A DNA stretch of 64,000 bases from Lottia gigantea (Eukaryota > Mollusca > Gastropoda > Lottiidae). Shown here in pieces: positions 32,607-45,738 of the stretch. The stretch is taken from assembly GCF_000327385.1 (NCBI RefSeq), contig NW_008709110.1:2766959-2830958 (forward strand). The letters run 5' to 3'. The translations under genes were made by a program, and so were the position numbers. The notes beneath the pieces were generated by a model. That model had not been told where the DNA came from. It made no database searches and saw nothing but the letters and a program-made list of their open reading frames with translations. Position 1 is the stretch's first letter; every line of letters begins with the position of its first letter.

Positions 32607-35600
32607 ATGAGTTTAAGTGATGAAGATTTAGAGAAGCGTGTGAAAGAGAAGGATTCTACTAAGTTTATTACAAAGAATTTAAACTATGATCGTGTTAGTG
32701 AGGAATCTTTTCCAGAGAGAGAAACCTGGTCCAATAAATTTGATTTTATAATATCTTGTGTTGGTGCTGCTGTGGGATTTGGAAATATTTGGCGTTTTCC
32801 ATATCTTTGTTATAAAAATGGTGGAGGTAAGACAAATTTTGTTGTGTGGAAGATCCTTTGGAATTTATTTATTGGTTTGAAATTTGTAATCATTATTTAT
32901 AAATCAGAAATATATAGAAATAATAAATAAATCATGTTACTTTTCAGCCAAATATAACATCTATTTCAGGTGCCTTTCTGGTACCGTACCTGATAGCAGT
33001 AGCTACAGTAGGATTTCCTGTAAAATTCCTTGAGGTAGCTGTAGGTCAATATATGAGACAAGGTGGAATAGGAATGTGGAATATTTGTCCTATACTAAAA
33101 GGTAAGACAGCTTACTAATGTGTCGTCTGAATGGGTACCAGAAATGACATGGAATATAATGGCAAGCATAACACAGACAAACAGTGGTAGGCTACATCTG
33201 GCTGATAACTCAGTTACTAAAGTTCAAGCTGTCTTATTGGTTTGGATGCCATGAATAGCTTTCGTACAGTTTGGTCTTTAATTGTTCTGTATCATGTGAA
33301 TTTTTCAGGCGTTGCTATCTGCACATCGGTATTTGTGTTTTTGGAAGTATCTTATTATGTTATGATATTTGTGTGGGTGTTGTTTTATTTGGGTTCATCT
33401 GTTGATAGTCCTCTAGCTTGGAGTCATTGTAACAATACTTGGAACACAGATAGGTCAGTTTTTACTTATCCATTGAAACTATTTATCTTCGACTTTAAAC
33501 GACATTAACAGATAGATATCCTTTATGGTATACTTCTGAGTGTTTTACTTGACGACTAACAGTGTCACTGTAAACAACTAGCGTGTCATTTGTCTTAATT
33601 GTCTAGCATGCGTTACTGATAGTGATCAAATTGCTTTTGTTTCAGTATTAGTAGCAAGGGCTTCCAATGATGTTGTCGATTGTTACGTTCATCCTTTTAC
33701 TTCATCTGACGCCGAACAAATTTATTCACTCATACTCCTTCCCTTAGGAGAGTGCACTTAGTTAATGATGCTGGAATATTTACTCTTTGTAATCAACCCC
33801 CGTCTTCATTAGCCCAGTAAGGATATTAATAATTAGGATCATTTTTCCTGAAATTTAAAAAGTTTCACCTTGTTTTTGCAGTTGTTTTGATGGTGTCGGA
33901 CAACCTGATGTAAATATAACCTCAACTGATTTTATTGTCTTAAATTCAACTATGAATATAACTGATAATATAACAGTTAGTGATAAAGTTGATCCTTCTG
34001 TCGAGTTCTGGAAGTATGTATCTGTCATTTGTCTTAAAAAACAACTTGGAAACAAGTATGATAAACCTTTACAGCAACATTCTTTGAATATAGAATCGTA
34101 GTCGAGATCGTCAACCTTATTGGCTCGAGATTATCACAAATCTCTGGTAACTCATTCCTTGAGATCAGACTTTAACTTTGCTGCAATTTTGCACTATTCT
34201 ACATAAAGATACATAATTCGATCCATTTTTGTGTACTTTAAGGTATCATGTACTGGAAATATCAAAAGGCCTGGATGAGCCGGGAATTATTGTATGGAAG
34301 TTATTAGTATGTTTAATAGTAATATATATTATATTATATTTTTGCGTATGGAAGGGAATTCGATGGATATCAAAGGTAAAGCATTGGTAAACTTTATTAA
34401 ACTATATTATGAGTTTCAACTAACCTAAATAATGAAATCTGATTGTATTTGGGAAGGCATTCGAGAGAGTACAAGTCATTTGTCTAATTCTAAACCATTG
34501 TTTGAGTTCCTACGATGTGTGAGTACGCAACTCAAATTTAAATTCAATCCACTGTTATGAATCGTCTTGGGTATTGCTCATTCTCTGCCTTTTTGGGATG
34601 AGATAATTATTATCAGCGACCTAAAACAAATTACTGAAATTCTTCTACCAAACTAATCCGAATTGGCCTGATAGATTTACCGTTTTAACTGCAGAAAATA
34701 AGCTCTTTCACTCGATTAGTGACTGCATGAATTATGTTCAAGGCTGCTTGGGTTTTTAACTATTTCGAAATGGTCTTTGTGTTTCTTTCTACTGTATTTA
34801 TACGATTGTGTACTACTATTATTTCTTACGACAAAAAATACCATTTATTATGGACAATGACTAACATTTTCTTATACAATGGATTAGCCGTACGAGTCTA
34901 GGCCCCTCTACAATGATTTCACCCCGCTATTGTTTGCAAGTGTCTCTCCTTGAGCTCATTTATCGGTAGTTTTAAAAGCCCTAAAATACCTTGACAGCAA
35001 TCGCCACCTTTCTTAAATCATGGAAGTTTGTAAAAAAGAGATTTGATTGGAATGTACGCTTGCTAATACAACCAATCAGAGCCCTTGACAGAAAGACGTT
35101 AACAAATTAGCTGTGTGTGTAAGGGGGTGTATTTGCTAGCTACAATCCAATCAAATCGCTACATTTACAAACTGTGATACAAGAAAGTGGCTATTTCAGT
35201 CAAGGTACTAGACACAGATCGTAATAGCTTGGCATTGTGAATGGGGTACTAGTGGCCTAGACTCAATCAAACGATATCACCAAATAAGCATGAGTGTTTT
35301 TGAATCCGTTTTATTCAGTTAAATTTGCTTCCTGAGCACCCATTATATCAATCTTGAATTTCATTTTGAGGCGATGGGCAAGAACATTCATCATTTTTCT
35401 TATAAGGTTCTGGAGTAACCTTTAACGGATTATTAACACGAAGGATAATAATATTGTTATTGAATGTTCTAATTTTGTAATAATATTTATCAGTACTGAC
35501 CTTTCTTGAATTGATGAATTTTCAGGTGTAATATTGGTTACAAAAAGTATTCATATACTTTTTAATTATATTTTGTTAAATACATTAAAAATAACAAGCT

Positions 35601-38600
35601 TTGTGAGGTAGGTTCAGTTCTCACTCATTTCAGCTTATACCTGGTCACCTGATCTATTAAGATGTTGGAAACCAGACACAGCATGCGGATGTATCATTAT
35701 TTTTTTCTAATGACATCTAGTTCCTCTTTCCAGGAATCTTAGATTAGTATTAATGAAGTTATTTTCTCGAGGTATATGCTCCTGTACATTACCCATGCCC
35801 CAACAGCGACAACAGAAGATTTTGTATTTAAAACGAACACTTTGAGGCTGAAAAATTATATTATTTACGAAAATGAATGATAATTATACTTTGATATGTG
35901 AAGCACTTTAATACAGTTGGGTCATGGGTACATGTATACAAAACGTTTTTTTCTCACCTAATACATTTCTCAAAGTAAATATGGTTAAGAGCTGATCTCA
36001 ACCATTGTCATCTTTACGAATATATTTGGGAACATCAGTTCTAGCTATATGTTGTGGATACGGATGACATTAGGTTGGAATCAGAATTTTGATTCATATG
36101 AGATACGCGAGCCGATTTAGATTAGTATAGATAATGAAGAGTCTTTCCTCTTTTTATCACTAAATTGCTTCATTTCAGTTGAGAAACAGTGGCTTCTCCT
36201 TCTAAGTTATAAGTATAGTACTTTCAGATTATGGTTTTAACATTATATCATTACCATCAAGTGACAAACTTAAGCAGTTTATTCTTTAACATAATGTGTA
36301 TTATATTAATAAGGTGGATATATTGGTTGCAGATTGCGTATGTAACAGCTATTACTCCGTACATCATGTTGATAATATTGTTGATAATGGGGTCTCTAAA
36401 AGAAGGTGCTGTAGATGGTATTATATTTTATCTTAAACCAGATATTCATAAACTTGCTGATTTTAAGGTAAGCATCACTGTACATTATGCATACTTTAAA
36501 AACAACCAAAGGCATTAATTTGGTTCACTGATCACAAAGGCACGAAGCCGACAAATACCATGTACGTTTACAGACATACAAAATAAACGAGATAGACAAG
36601 AAATGACCAACAGCTATCCTGGAATTTTAAAGACTGGAATGGATTGATAAAGTCCGTTGTTCGCAGATTTAATTTGACAGTGACAGTCCCTCCTCAAGAC
36701 TGTGAAAGGCCAATTTAAGATAAGATTCAGTCCTCTGAATGCTCTAAATTCAGGTAATCCGTTGGCATCTGATGGCCTCTGACAGCCCCCAGTCCTCTAG
36801 CCTCAGGGTTATTCAACCCTTCCGATATGGCCTCAGACAATTTCTAGATACGCCCATGTAGTTTGAGCAACATTTGTCTGTTCCATGAAATCTGTAGTTG
36901 TGTTGTCTATAATAGTATTGTTTACATAGTTTAACATCGTTGTATATCAGAGTTAGATTTTTTTTTATTAACAAAAGGCTCTCTGAATATACTTTGTGCT
37001 TCAAATTACAGGTTTGGTATGCAGCCTTCTCCCAAGTTTTATTCTCATATTGCGTTGGATTAAATGTGCTGCCGGCTCTTGGAAGTTATAATAAATTCCA
37101 CACCAATAGTTATAGGTTAGAAATTGTTAAGTTACTTCGATAAAAGACTCTGACGTGTCGTTTTTGGACACAGCAAATTTCAGTTGCTAAAGTGGATTAT
37201 CATTGGCAAAAAATAGTCAATGTCTTATTCAAAGAATGTGAAAACACGCATTATCTTTACTGCTATACAGTAAACAGTAGCACTAATTTGTACGACAACA
37301 TAATTATAATGTTATTGTTTATTTCAGTCATACTATTATTGTTGCCACAATTAATTCATTTACCAGTTTGTTTTCTGGTTTTGTTATATTTACTCTACTA
37401 GGTCACATGGCCTACCTTCAACAAGTACCTATTGATAAAGTAGCATCCTCAGGTATAATAACATATATTTATCTTTTTTTCTATCCATTACATATTAGAC
37501 AATTCACAAGACTGTCGCAAATGTCTTCAGATGTCCCAGAATGATGAAGCAAACCAGACAGACTGGGACATTTACAGCAGGACACATAATTTAGTATGCA
37601 CATCTGACAGCTTCCGACTATGGCGTATTTAGACGGGTGGGCCATTGGGGGATGTGTAAGGTCTTTTTTGAAGTGATAATTAAACCTTCTAAAGGCTAAC
37701 AATTCATCTCAAGCCATCTGCAATCTGTTGGCTTTTGGGGGTCTCTATCAACCCTTCTCCAACCCCTTGCTCACATCGAAAAGGACACCTCATTTTTGCA
37801 TGGTCGGTTGCTCTTGCTAACTTCCAGTTTTTTAACGGTGGGATATATAGTTTAACATGAACCATTATTATTCTGTGGTATAATGATAGACCCTTTAATA
37901 TAGATATTTATGTGTTGTAGGTCCAGGATTGGTTTTTATTGTTTACCCACGAGCTCTAGCAGAACTTCCAGCTCCACAATTCTGGTGTTTTCTTTTCTTT
38001 TTAACGCTGGGATTGATAGGAATCGACTCAGCGGTAAGGACATCTTCACAATAGCAGGCTTTTGCGAACATCGTCTCGTAAATTGACTGCAATGGCCACC
38101 TTTCTTGTATTATGGACTGCATTGATTTTATTGGATTGTACGCAAGCAAATACAGTCAATCAAAGCCCTCTACATAATGGCTAATGGTTTTCATTGCGTG
38201 TGTTCTGTAACTGTGATACAAAAACAGTGACTATCAAAGACAAGGTATTAGACACAGTTCAATTCGTAATAGGTTGCGGATGCGGTAATGGTTTTTACAA
38301 CCTATTTTATTTTGAATTATTTCTTTCTATATGGATATCATCAAATAATCACACTTGATCAGTTTTTTTGTCATACTCCAAAAGATTTTTCTACATGTCA
38401 TTGACTGTTTACCTTGTAATTTGACGTATTCAGTTTATTAGAACCGCCATGATCACGTTAATCCCAATAAACTATATTTTCAGATTTTACTGTTAGAAGG
38501 CTTCTTGGTTTCTATTATGGATATTTCCAAAAGACTTGCTAGAAGGAGGGAACTGTTCTTATTGGTTACTATTTTTGGCACCTTTTTATGCAGTCTTCCG

Positions 38601-41296
38601 ATGACAACTCAGGTATAAGTTTATATTTATAAATTTGTATGACCACCCTTATCTTGATTCACTAAATGGACCAAATTAAATTAACGACGTGTGCTCTTGC
38701 ATTGTTGATATAATGTTTTCCAAAAGATGGTTAATATAATTAATACAATTTCTTTAGAAAGGTTCTGTACAATCTTGTTATCTATTTGGTGGTATTTCAA
38801 TTGTAATATATTAAATTTTTATTAGGGTGGTATGTATGTATTTCAACTGGTTGATTATTATCTTTTTGGTGGTATATTAATGATGATAATATGCTTCATG
38901 GAGACTATTGGTATAGGATGGCTTTATGGTAAGTCTGATTATGGTTAAACAGATAGAGCTATATTTGAATTGCAATATATATTAAAATTAAATGCCACGC
39001 CCACTAACAACAGATTTTTCTGTTCTATTAGATGGTTGAGAGACTATAAAGACAACAAATTGAATTGAGTAAATTTATTAGGTTGATTGTTTGAAAAGGA
39101 CGATTGAGCACTTATAACTTCTATCGAAACAAATTTCTATTGTAGGTGCCGACAGATTTTATGATAGTTTAGAGCTAATGATTGGATTCAGAATTAATTT
39201 CTGGATAAAAATTTGCTGGATTGTGATAACACCTGTGACTATTTTAGTAAGTACCTATCATTTATTGACTTGATGATAATATAAATTTTAATATTCAGAC
39301 AAGTTTTATATTCTTCACCGAATTCATTTATTTTTAATGAAATTTGTAATAAAAGAATTCCGTTTATACATCTTCACAATGTCAAGTTATAACTATATTA
39401 CGAACTGCTTGACTTTATTTACTACTATCACAGAAGTTTGTTATTGCAGCAATTTGACTTGATTGTTCCCTACCAAATACACAACCATCGACATAAACAG
39501 TTCCGTCATTAGGGTGGGGACATCTAGTCTTCAGTTAATTAAAAAGATATAGATTTTCATACGTTCTTGGCAGCTCAAAATAGTCAGAAATACTCGAGTT
39601 TTCTGGGCCCACAAAATATGAGCTCCAGCACCAATTCATTCCTGGCGACGGGGCTGGAAATAAAACCTGTAAACTACAAGCCATAATGTTGACATTCTTG
39701 TCGAGGACTCTGATTGGCTGTATTTCTCTAGAGTACAATCCAATCGTATTATGCTTTGTGTCTATGTTTTTATACACCGACATGAAATGGGGGCGTATAT
39801 TATCGTCACCCATGTCCGTCCGTCGGTCCACAATCGCTCGTAAACACTCTACAAGGCACAATTCTTTACTGATTTCGACGAAGCTTAGTATGGTTGTTTG
39901 TAATCACCAATGGATGAATTCTATTGAAAATCAGAAAAATCGAAAATATTTAGTATGAGTTATTGCCCTTGTTCTTAAAACGCTCGTAAACACTCTAGAA
40001 GGAACAATTCTTGACGGATTTTGACGAAACTTGGTGTGAGTGTTTGTTATCACCCAAGGATAAACCCTATCGAAAATCAGAATAATCGAAACATAATTAG
40101 TATGAGTTATTGCCCTTGTTCTTGAAAACGCATTCAATTTTTAGCTCGTAAACGCTCCAGAAGGTCCAATTATTGACAGATTTTGGCGGAACTTGGTGTG
40201 ACTGTTTGTTGTCACCTAAGGATGAACCCTATTGAAAATCAGAAAAATAAGTGGTATGAGTTATTGCCCTTGTTTTTGAAAATACGATCAAATTGTAGCA
40301 CGTAAATACTCTAGAAGGTACAATTCTTGACAGATTTTGACGAAACTAGGTGTGAGTGTAATCACCCAAAGATAAACCCTGACGAAAATCAGAAAAATAT
40401 TATTGCCCTTGTTCTTAAAAACGCGTTCAAGTTTTAGCCTGAAACACTATATGAAACTTGGTAATATTATTCAGTATCGCCTCAAAAAGTTCAAAAGAAG
40501 TGTATGTCTGAAGGTTGAATATTTCATACTGGTAAATGTTACTGTACTGACAAATATTTTTATTTAAAATCAAAGCTGCCAGTGGGTGTATATTACCTTG
40601 CCTGGCAATCTATCTTTCAATATATTAGAAGTAGGCTTAAATACAATTAGCTTAATTATCAATTTCAGATATTTCTGTTCTATCAACTAGTGACAATAGA
40701 AGGTTTGGAATATGATAAAACGTATGTGTACCCACAATGGGGTAATAGTATTGGAATATGTCTAGCTGCCATGGTTGTTCTCTTTATCCCACTTTATATT
40801 ATATATGAGTTGCTTGTGAATAGAGAGAATCTCACAATTAAACAGGTAATATAGTATCTTGAGACATTCTCATAGTTATCAACCAAAGAGTATAAATTTT
40901 GAACTAGACAAGGGCAGTAACAAAGAAACCCCGGAATCTGTTAATGTATACTACCAAAGTATATATGGAAATTCGATTTTTTAGCCTATATATCACTTGA
41001 CAGTTTAGATTTGACATACATCATCGAAGGGCAGTAACTCAAGAGCGTTTGCTAGACAAACTGATCCGAATTCTCTGAAGAAATGTCTGTTACATGGAAA
41101 ACGCTTTGTACCACTTACTTATAACAAGTTATTTCACTATCTAATAAACGATACAATGCACCCAGTAGATATGAAATAATTGTGTGAAATTTAAACATTT
41201 CAGAAATTCAAGCAGCTTTTGGTACCGATATTACGCGATGAACAAATACCAGATAATTGGCATGGGAAATCTCATCAATGGATTCGAGCTAATTAA
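32607..41296 (+). CDS. SLC6 Na+/Cl- dependent transporter, complete, 14 exons
   Basis: Exons: 32607-32826, 32970-33101, 33309-33453, 33882-34013, 34243-34375, 36333-36467, 37012-37115, 37328-37452, 37921-38033, 38484-38612, 38826-38928, 39146-39246, 40669-40845 and 41204-41296. All phases agree; the product is 613 residues, normal for SLC6. TM1 carries [18 protein letters not shown]. The large second extracellular loop has [10 protein letters not shown], a further Cys and several N-glycosylation sequons. TM7 has [11 protein letters not shown] (Na+/Cl- site) and TM8 has GIDSA (Na2-site Asp-Ser). TM1 has Gly where monoamine carriers have Asp, so the substrate is more likely GABA, taurine, betaine, creatine or another amino acid than a monoamine. 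The closest match I can recall is GAT-type. It acts at the plasma membrane. AATAAA at 41531 is the probable 3' signal. Confidence 0.93.
34987..35207. mobile_element. palindromic MITE with CCTTGAC ends, copy 1
   Basis: In SLC6 intron 5. TACCTTGAC at the left is matched by GTCAAGGTA at the right, and the inner arms also pair (CCACCTTTCTT with AAGAAAGTGG; ATTTGATTGGA with TCCAATCAAAT). TA at both edges would suit a Tc1/mariner-type duplication. Related copies lie at 38081-38248 and near 45440. Confidence 0.6.
38081..38248. mobile_element. palindromic MITE, copy 2
   Basis: In SLC6 intron 9. It shares GGCCACCTTTCTTGTAT, a TTGATT...TTGGATTGTACG core, CAATCAAAGCCCT and the right end GACAAGGTATTAGACACAG with the copy at 34987-35207, but is shorter. 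Confidence 0.55.
39835..40440. repeat. tandem repeat, four copies of about 150 bp
   Basis: In SLC6 intron 12. Copies begin near 39835, 39981, 40144 and 40298. Each has a CTCGTAAACACTCTAGAAGG-like start, GACGGATTTTGACGAAACTT, GAAAATCAG and a TATGAGTTATTGCCCTTGTT end. The copies are diverged, the last two most. Confidence 0.75.
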
Positions 41297-41530
41297 TGTG
41301 ATTAACTGTGGATAAAAACAATGAGTAATGTAACTAGGAGTAATGTCTATCAACTAAATTGTTCATTAAAAGGAATGAGAGTGCTAAACATTTTATTTAA
41401 AAAGCGACTAATGCAGACGCCAGCTTTTGTCATGTTACATAAAGATTTCAAGAAAATATTTTTCTCTTTTTTCTTTGTCGCAATCGCTGTTACGACTTTC
41501 CTGTTTATCTTACTAAGAATTTCAAAGTAG

Positions 41531-41536
41531 AATAAA
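41531..41536 (+). terminator. polyadenylation signal of SLC6 gene
   Basis: AATAAA 235 bases past the SLC6 stop. The 69-codon open frame at 41321-41530 lies inside this presumed 3' UTR. Confidence 0.45.
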
Positions 41537-41795
41537 TAATTATTTATTATATAAGATTTATGTTAAAAAATGCCAATATGTTCTTTTAAGTCTGTGATAG
41601 TTTCATCAAAATCATACCAAACCTTTGAGTGTTTCGGCACATTTTGGTATTCACGTGTTTCTTATTAACACAAACATGTTCCGAAAGAAACAGAACCCCA
41701 TTGACGTATTGAATGGTTAATTGGTACAATAAATGGCCTCATCCTTGTTTATCAGTTAAAATTGCAAGTGTCCTAAAAAAGTAAATGAACTTGAT

Positions 41796-42560
41796 TTACG
41801 GCGCCGTAGTGGAGGTGGATGGAGCTGAACTTGATGTTACTGGTGTTATAGATATTTCCGGACTAATTGTGGCCATGTCCTGATTTCGTAACTGAGACAC
41901 GGCACTTTCACATTGAGTAACAGCTTCGTCATAGAATACATAACGTCGAACCAAACTGTTCATGATGAACTCAAACAATCTAGGCATTCTCTCGTGTCGT
42001 TTTCTTATTTTATTTTGAATAGTTCCTTCTGCAGTTACCACTTCTACTGGAACAGATGGAAGCTGAATCGGTTGACCATCGACAGAAGAGTTGTCAATGA
42101 TGGTGTCTTGTTCTGGAAGCTGAATAGGAATATCTACACCTTGAGTTTCCAACACGTCATTATCAGACTGTTGCTCCTTGTTAATCAACGCCTCAGATGG
42201 CATCTGTATCGGTACACTTACTTCCAATGTTGTGGCTGGAATTTGATCTGGTACCGATTCTGACATTTCCAAAGCCATGTTATCACTGCTTACGGCTGGA
42301 TCCTGACTATCAACTTCAGTAACCTCCTCTAAGTCTACAAATTCTCTTTGACATGAAGCTAATGCCACTTGCTTCATAACAACCTCGTGGTTTAACTTGT
42401 GAACCAAAGCAAATATTTTGAAGATGTTCAGTTCCATACGATCATTGGTATCTTGAGTAGTATTTTCACCTGTTGGTGCTTCTGTAGTCACATCATCCGA
42501 ACCTTTGTTAAGTCCAAATAAAATGCCCACCAACAACCATAATATGCTGTATGCCTTCAT
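41796..42560 (-). CDS. secreted acidic protein, single exon, unknown family
   Basis: An intact 254-codon frame. Residues 1-20 form a good signal peptide (MKAYSILWLLVGILFGLNKG). An acidic, Ser/Thr-rich body follows with a PIQ(L/M)P motif three times (about residues 117, 145 and 164) and a dibasic cluster, KIRKRHER, at about 184-191 that could be a furin-type cleavage site. After it comes a conserved-looking helix (LFEFIMNSLVRRYVFYDEAV) and a Ser/Thr/Pro tail. There are only two cysteines in the mature part (about 70 and 207). A TATA-like TTTATAAA lies about 40 bases upstream of the ATG. I recognise no family; a processed secreted precursor or an extracellular-matrix protein are both possible. 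Confidence 0.7.
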   Translation of the reverse strand: MKAYSILWLLVGILFGLNKGSDDVTTEAPTGENTTQDTNDRMELNIFKIFALVHKLNHEVVMKQVALASCQREFVDLEEVTEVDSQDPAVSSDNMALEMSESVPDQIPATTLEVSVPIQMPSEALINKEQQSDNDVLETQGVDIPIQLPEQDTIIDNSSVDGQPIQLPSVPVEVVTAEGTIQNKIRKRHERMPRLFEFIMNSLVRRYVFYDEAVTQCESAVSQLRNQDMATISPEISITPVTSSSAPSTSTTAP

Positions 42561-42598
42561 TGTATTTGGTGAAAATGAGCATTGGACAATTCTGTTAC

Positions 42599-42606
42599 TT
42601 TATAAA
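42599..42606 (-). promoter_or_regulatory. TATA box of secreted-protein gene
   Basis: TTTATAAA on the minus strand, about 40 bases before the ATG at 42560. This implies a very short 5' UTR and supports a single-exon gene. Confidence 0.45.
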
Positions 42607-43500
42607 TACTGGTAATATTATCAATTAATCTATTCTCTTATCATATAGTACAGTGTCAATCATAATTTCTATCTAACACCTTTATCTGTAATATATCTTT
42701 AATAAACTTTAATAAGTCAGAGATCGTGTCAAAAATGTTTCAATATTTAATGATTAAATCAGGGGTTTCAACATTATTCCCGTTCTGCATCCTTGATCAT
42801 TAACACTGATTAGGTTGCAAGAGCTGAAACTATCAACCGGGAAGCAATCATCCTTCTATTAAAAACGAAAACGAATGGATGCTGTGGCAAAAGTTTCCGT
42901 CCGTACATCTTGCGCAACGAGAATATATGATTGAACATCGTTGGATGTCAGCTGCTTCCATATACGTTTTCATGTGAGTGTACATGAACAATACACATGT
43001 AGTAAATTCATCAAAGAACAACTATCAATTTTAATTATTTTACTTCGGCTAATTTTGGTTTTAAAGATTATAATAAATATAAATAAAGACTTATTCCTAA
43101 TGCAAGAAACACAATATAACAACAATTGCTTATATCTTATATCGTATACAGCTATTCATGATTTTAAAGATATCTAATTGAAAAATCTCCGATTCAAAAA
43201 GCGAAACATTAAATAACAATATAAGTCGAACTAACAACAACACAACAAAGAAAAATGTTCACTTTTAAAGTCCATAGTTCCACTTTAAAATTTATTCTAA
43301 CTGGAATCACAATGTGCACTGATTTGCATTAATCTCAAAAGACTCTTCTAAAAAAATGTTACGCCTTGTATCCTAGGATTCGAGCAAAAACCAGCTCAAT
43401 TCTGGCGGTCTTTGGGTTTAAGTCAAAAAATCCACACACACACAAATAATAATAAAATAAATATAGATTGCTTTTGATTTAATACATTCATATTAAATTA

Positions 43501-45738
43501 TCAAATCAATTCACGTTCAATTTCTCCAATACTCATACCTTTCTGCAGCAAAAAGGCAGCTGGAATGACAATGGAGTGTGCTTGAAGCCCATCCATTGGA
43601 ATACCCAGGGGTACGTGATCAGTAAGACGTTGGTCGTCCAGTGATAATGATTGTATAATATCTAACCGCCCACCATCGACATTACCACCAACGACAATTA
43701 TCGACGCCCCGTCTGACATTAGGGCGAAATCATGACGACTGAATTCCAGTATATGAAATAAATGCTTTAACTCATCTCCACCAGAATGAACAAACACCTC
43801 TCCGCTTGACGATATCAGGTAAACGTTATTTTGTTTAATCTGAACTGATTTTAGACCACGATGTGGATGATCCAAAACCGAAACAATTTGACCGAGTTGG
43901 GTGCTAACATCAAATAGACTTATACATTTACTCAGACCATGTTCATCAAATCCACCATAAATAAATATTTGTGTTCCAATAACCCCGACAACAAATGATT
44001 CCACTAAATGTGTCAATTGACCAACTTTCTTCCATGACAAAGATCCTGGTTTAAAGGCTTCCACGTGTGCTACCAAATCTTGTTTATTGCGCTTATCATT
44101 TCTACCACCAAGAATATAGAGTGTACTACCAACTGCCACCATCGCATGTGCTTCTCTGCCAACAATTAATTTGGGAAGATTCGACCATGTGTTGTCAGCT
44201 GGATCGTAACAGAAAACAGAATCAAAGCCCTTAGATCCGCCTGAAACATATATCTTATTTTCTAAAACACATGATGCAAAATCAGTCCCCAAATGTTGTG
44301 GGATAGAAGATAGAGAATACCACGAAAGTGAAACATCATCCCAACAAGACATGTTATTCAGACTTTCACAGTCGGTAATGCATCCCCCTAAAACAACTGT
44401 TACACGACGATATTTCTTGACATCTCTTATTGTCCTTTGCCTCATTACCATGTTTTTCTTTTCGGTAGGTATCAGATGACATTTGATAGCATCATCTACG
44501 GCCTGGGTAATCAAGGGGAATTTATCTATCAGTTCATTCTTATATAGGTTGTTATATAAGAACTCGCCAGATACTTCTGGTAAACAGATGAAGTTAAACA
44601 ATTCTGGGAGAGAATCTAATCGTGTTTCTGGTTCAGCATTTACCCACTCTATTATAGTTGTACATAGAACATCTTCACTGGTAAATTTCAAATTTTTGTC
44701 TGTAAGTAGTTTGGTCAGTGTGCCTTCCTTCAATTCTTGAAGATCAGTTGCAGCCATGACATCTTCAAACTTAGTAACACACATATTCCAAGCAAGATCT
44801 GCTATATCTTCACAACTGTGTCTTTTAGACAGGTGATAAAAAACCAGGCAATTGCTTGGTGCTAACGATTCAGCCATGTACTCCTTACAGAAGTTTTCAA
44901 GTAGATCAAATTGAAGAAGAAGAGAAGCTTCAAAAAGTTCTTCAATGATGTCAAGATTAAAAATTTGACTCCCTCTGTAAATGTAATTTAATACAGATTG
45001 AAAACATTCTGGGGTTATGGATGTTAAACTAGTGTGTCCAGAACTAGACTCTGCCATTCCAGATTGAAGCATAGATCGGAAGTAATTACAGACAGCACAT
45101 AAGATAATTTTATGACAGTGAAATACGGTATCACCAACCGTAACGTCAAAATCTGTCAGTATATTTTCTTCAAACAATTCAGCTAGGTTGTCCTGAAGGT
45201 TTAAGGCTGTAATGGTGGTGTATTTGCCTTTATTCCCCAATTGATCATTTGGAGCATCACTATCAGAACTAGAGCTACGACTGAGAGCTCGGTTTAGGTC
45301 TAGATCACCATCAGAACCTTCGAACCTAAAATGAAATAGATGTATATAGTTTGATTTTGACATTTGATTCAATTGTCATTTGGTGTCTTAGCATCTCCGC
45401 AATGTCAAGGTAGTACGTTCTCCGATTAATTTCGGAAAAATCTGATTGGCTTTTTTGTCGCTTTCGTACAATCTAATCAAACCGCTACCTTTACAAATTC
45501 ACGATGTATCACCAGAAGGTGATTTACTATTTACTATTGCAGCTGTTGGTAGTTTTTTGCAGTTTTGGTATAAGTCGCAGTTCGCAATACCTTGATATTC
45601 AGAAGATGTGGTAGTTGAAGCCTTGACAAAAAGTCACGTCTACTTAGACTTTCGTAGGCTATAATGATTTCTTTATCTTTGAAAGTAAAGTTACCTATTT
45701 GTATCGATGGAACTATCGGAGAGATCCATTTCATCCAT
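43501..45738 (-). CDS. Kelch-like BTB-BACK-Kelch protein
   Basis: Exon 1 (45738-45695) encodes MDEMDLSDSSIDTN and ends in phase 2. Exon 2 (45325-43501) begins at TTTTAG and continues RFEGSDGDLD to the stop, giving 622 residues. Order: an acidic/Ser-rich N-terminus, a BTB domain at about 60-165 (ILTDFDVTVGDTVFHCHKII), BACK at about 170-290 (AESLAPSNCLVFYHLSKRHS, then FTSEDVLCTTIIEWV), and Kelch repeats from about 330 to 600 (IYVSGGSKGFDSVFCYDPAD, LYILGGR, IFIYGG). BTB-Kelch proteins usually act as substrate adaptors for Cullin-3 ubiquitin ligases. Which KLHL it is cannot be told by eye. An in-frame ATG inside intron 1 is an alternative start, but the spliced start explains the reading frame better. 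It is divergent from the LRRC63-like gene. Confidence 0.92.
45440..45522. repeat. partial MITE copy 3 in Kelch-like intron
   Basis: CTGATTGGC...TACAATCTAATCAAACCGCT followed by ACCTTTACAAATT matches the right half of the copy at 34987-35207. It lies in the first intron of the Kelch-like gene. Confidence 0.35.

Noticed and set aside
41321-41530. 69-residue frame after the SLC6 stop
   Set aside because: It lies in the presumed 3' UTR before the AATAAA at 41531, with no promoter or second evidence; the hydrophobic stretch fits AT-rich composition.
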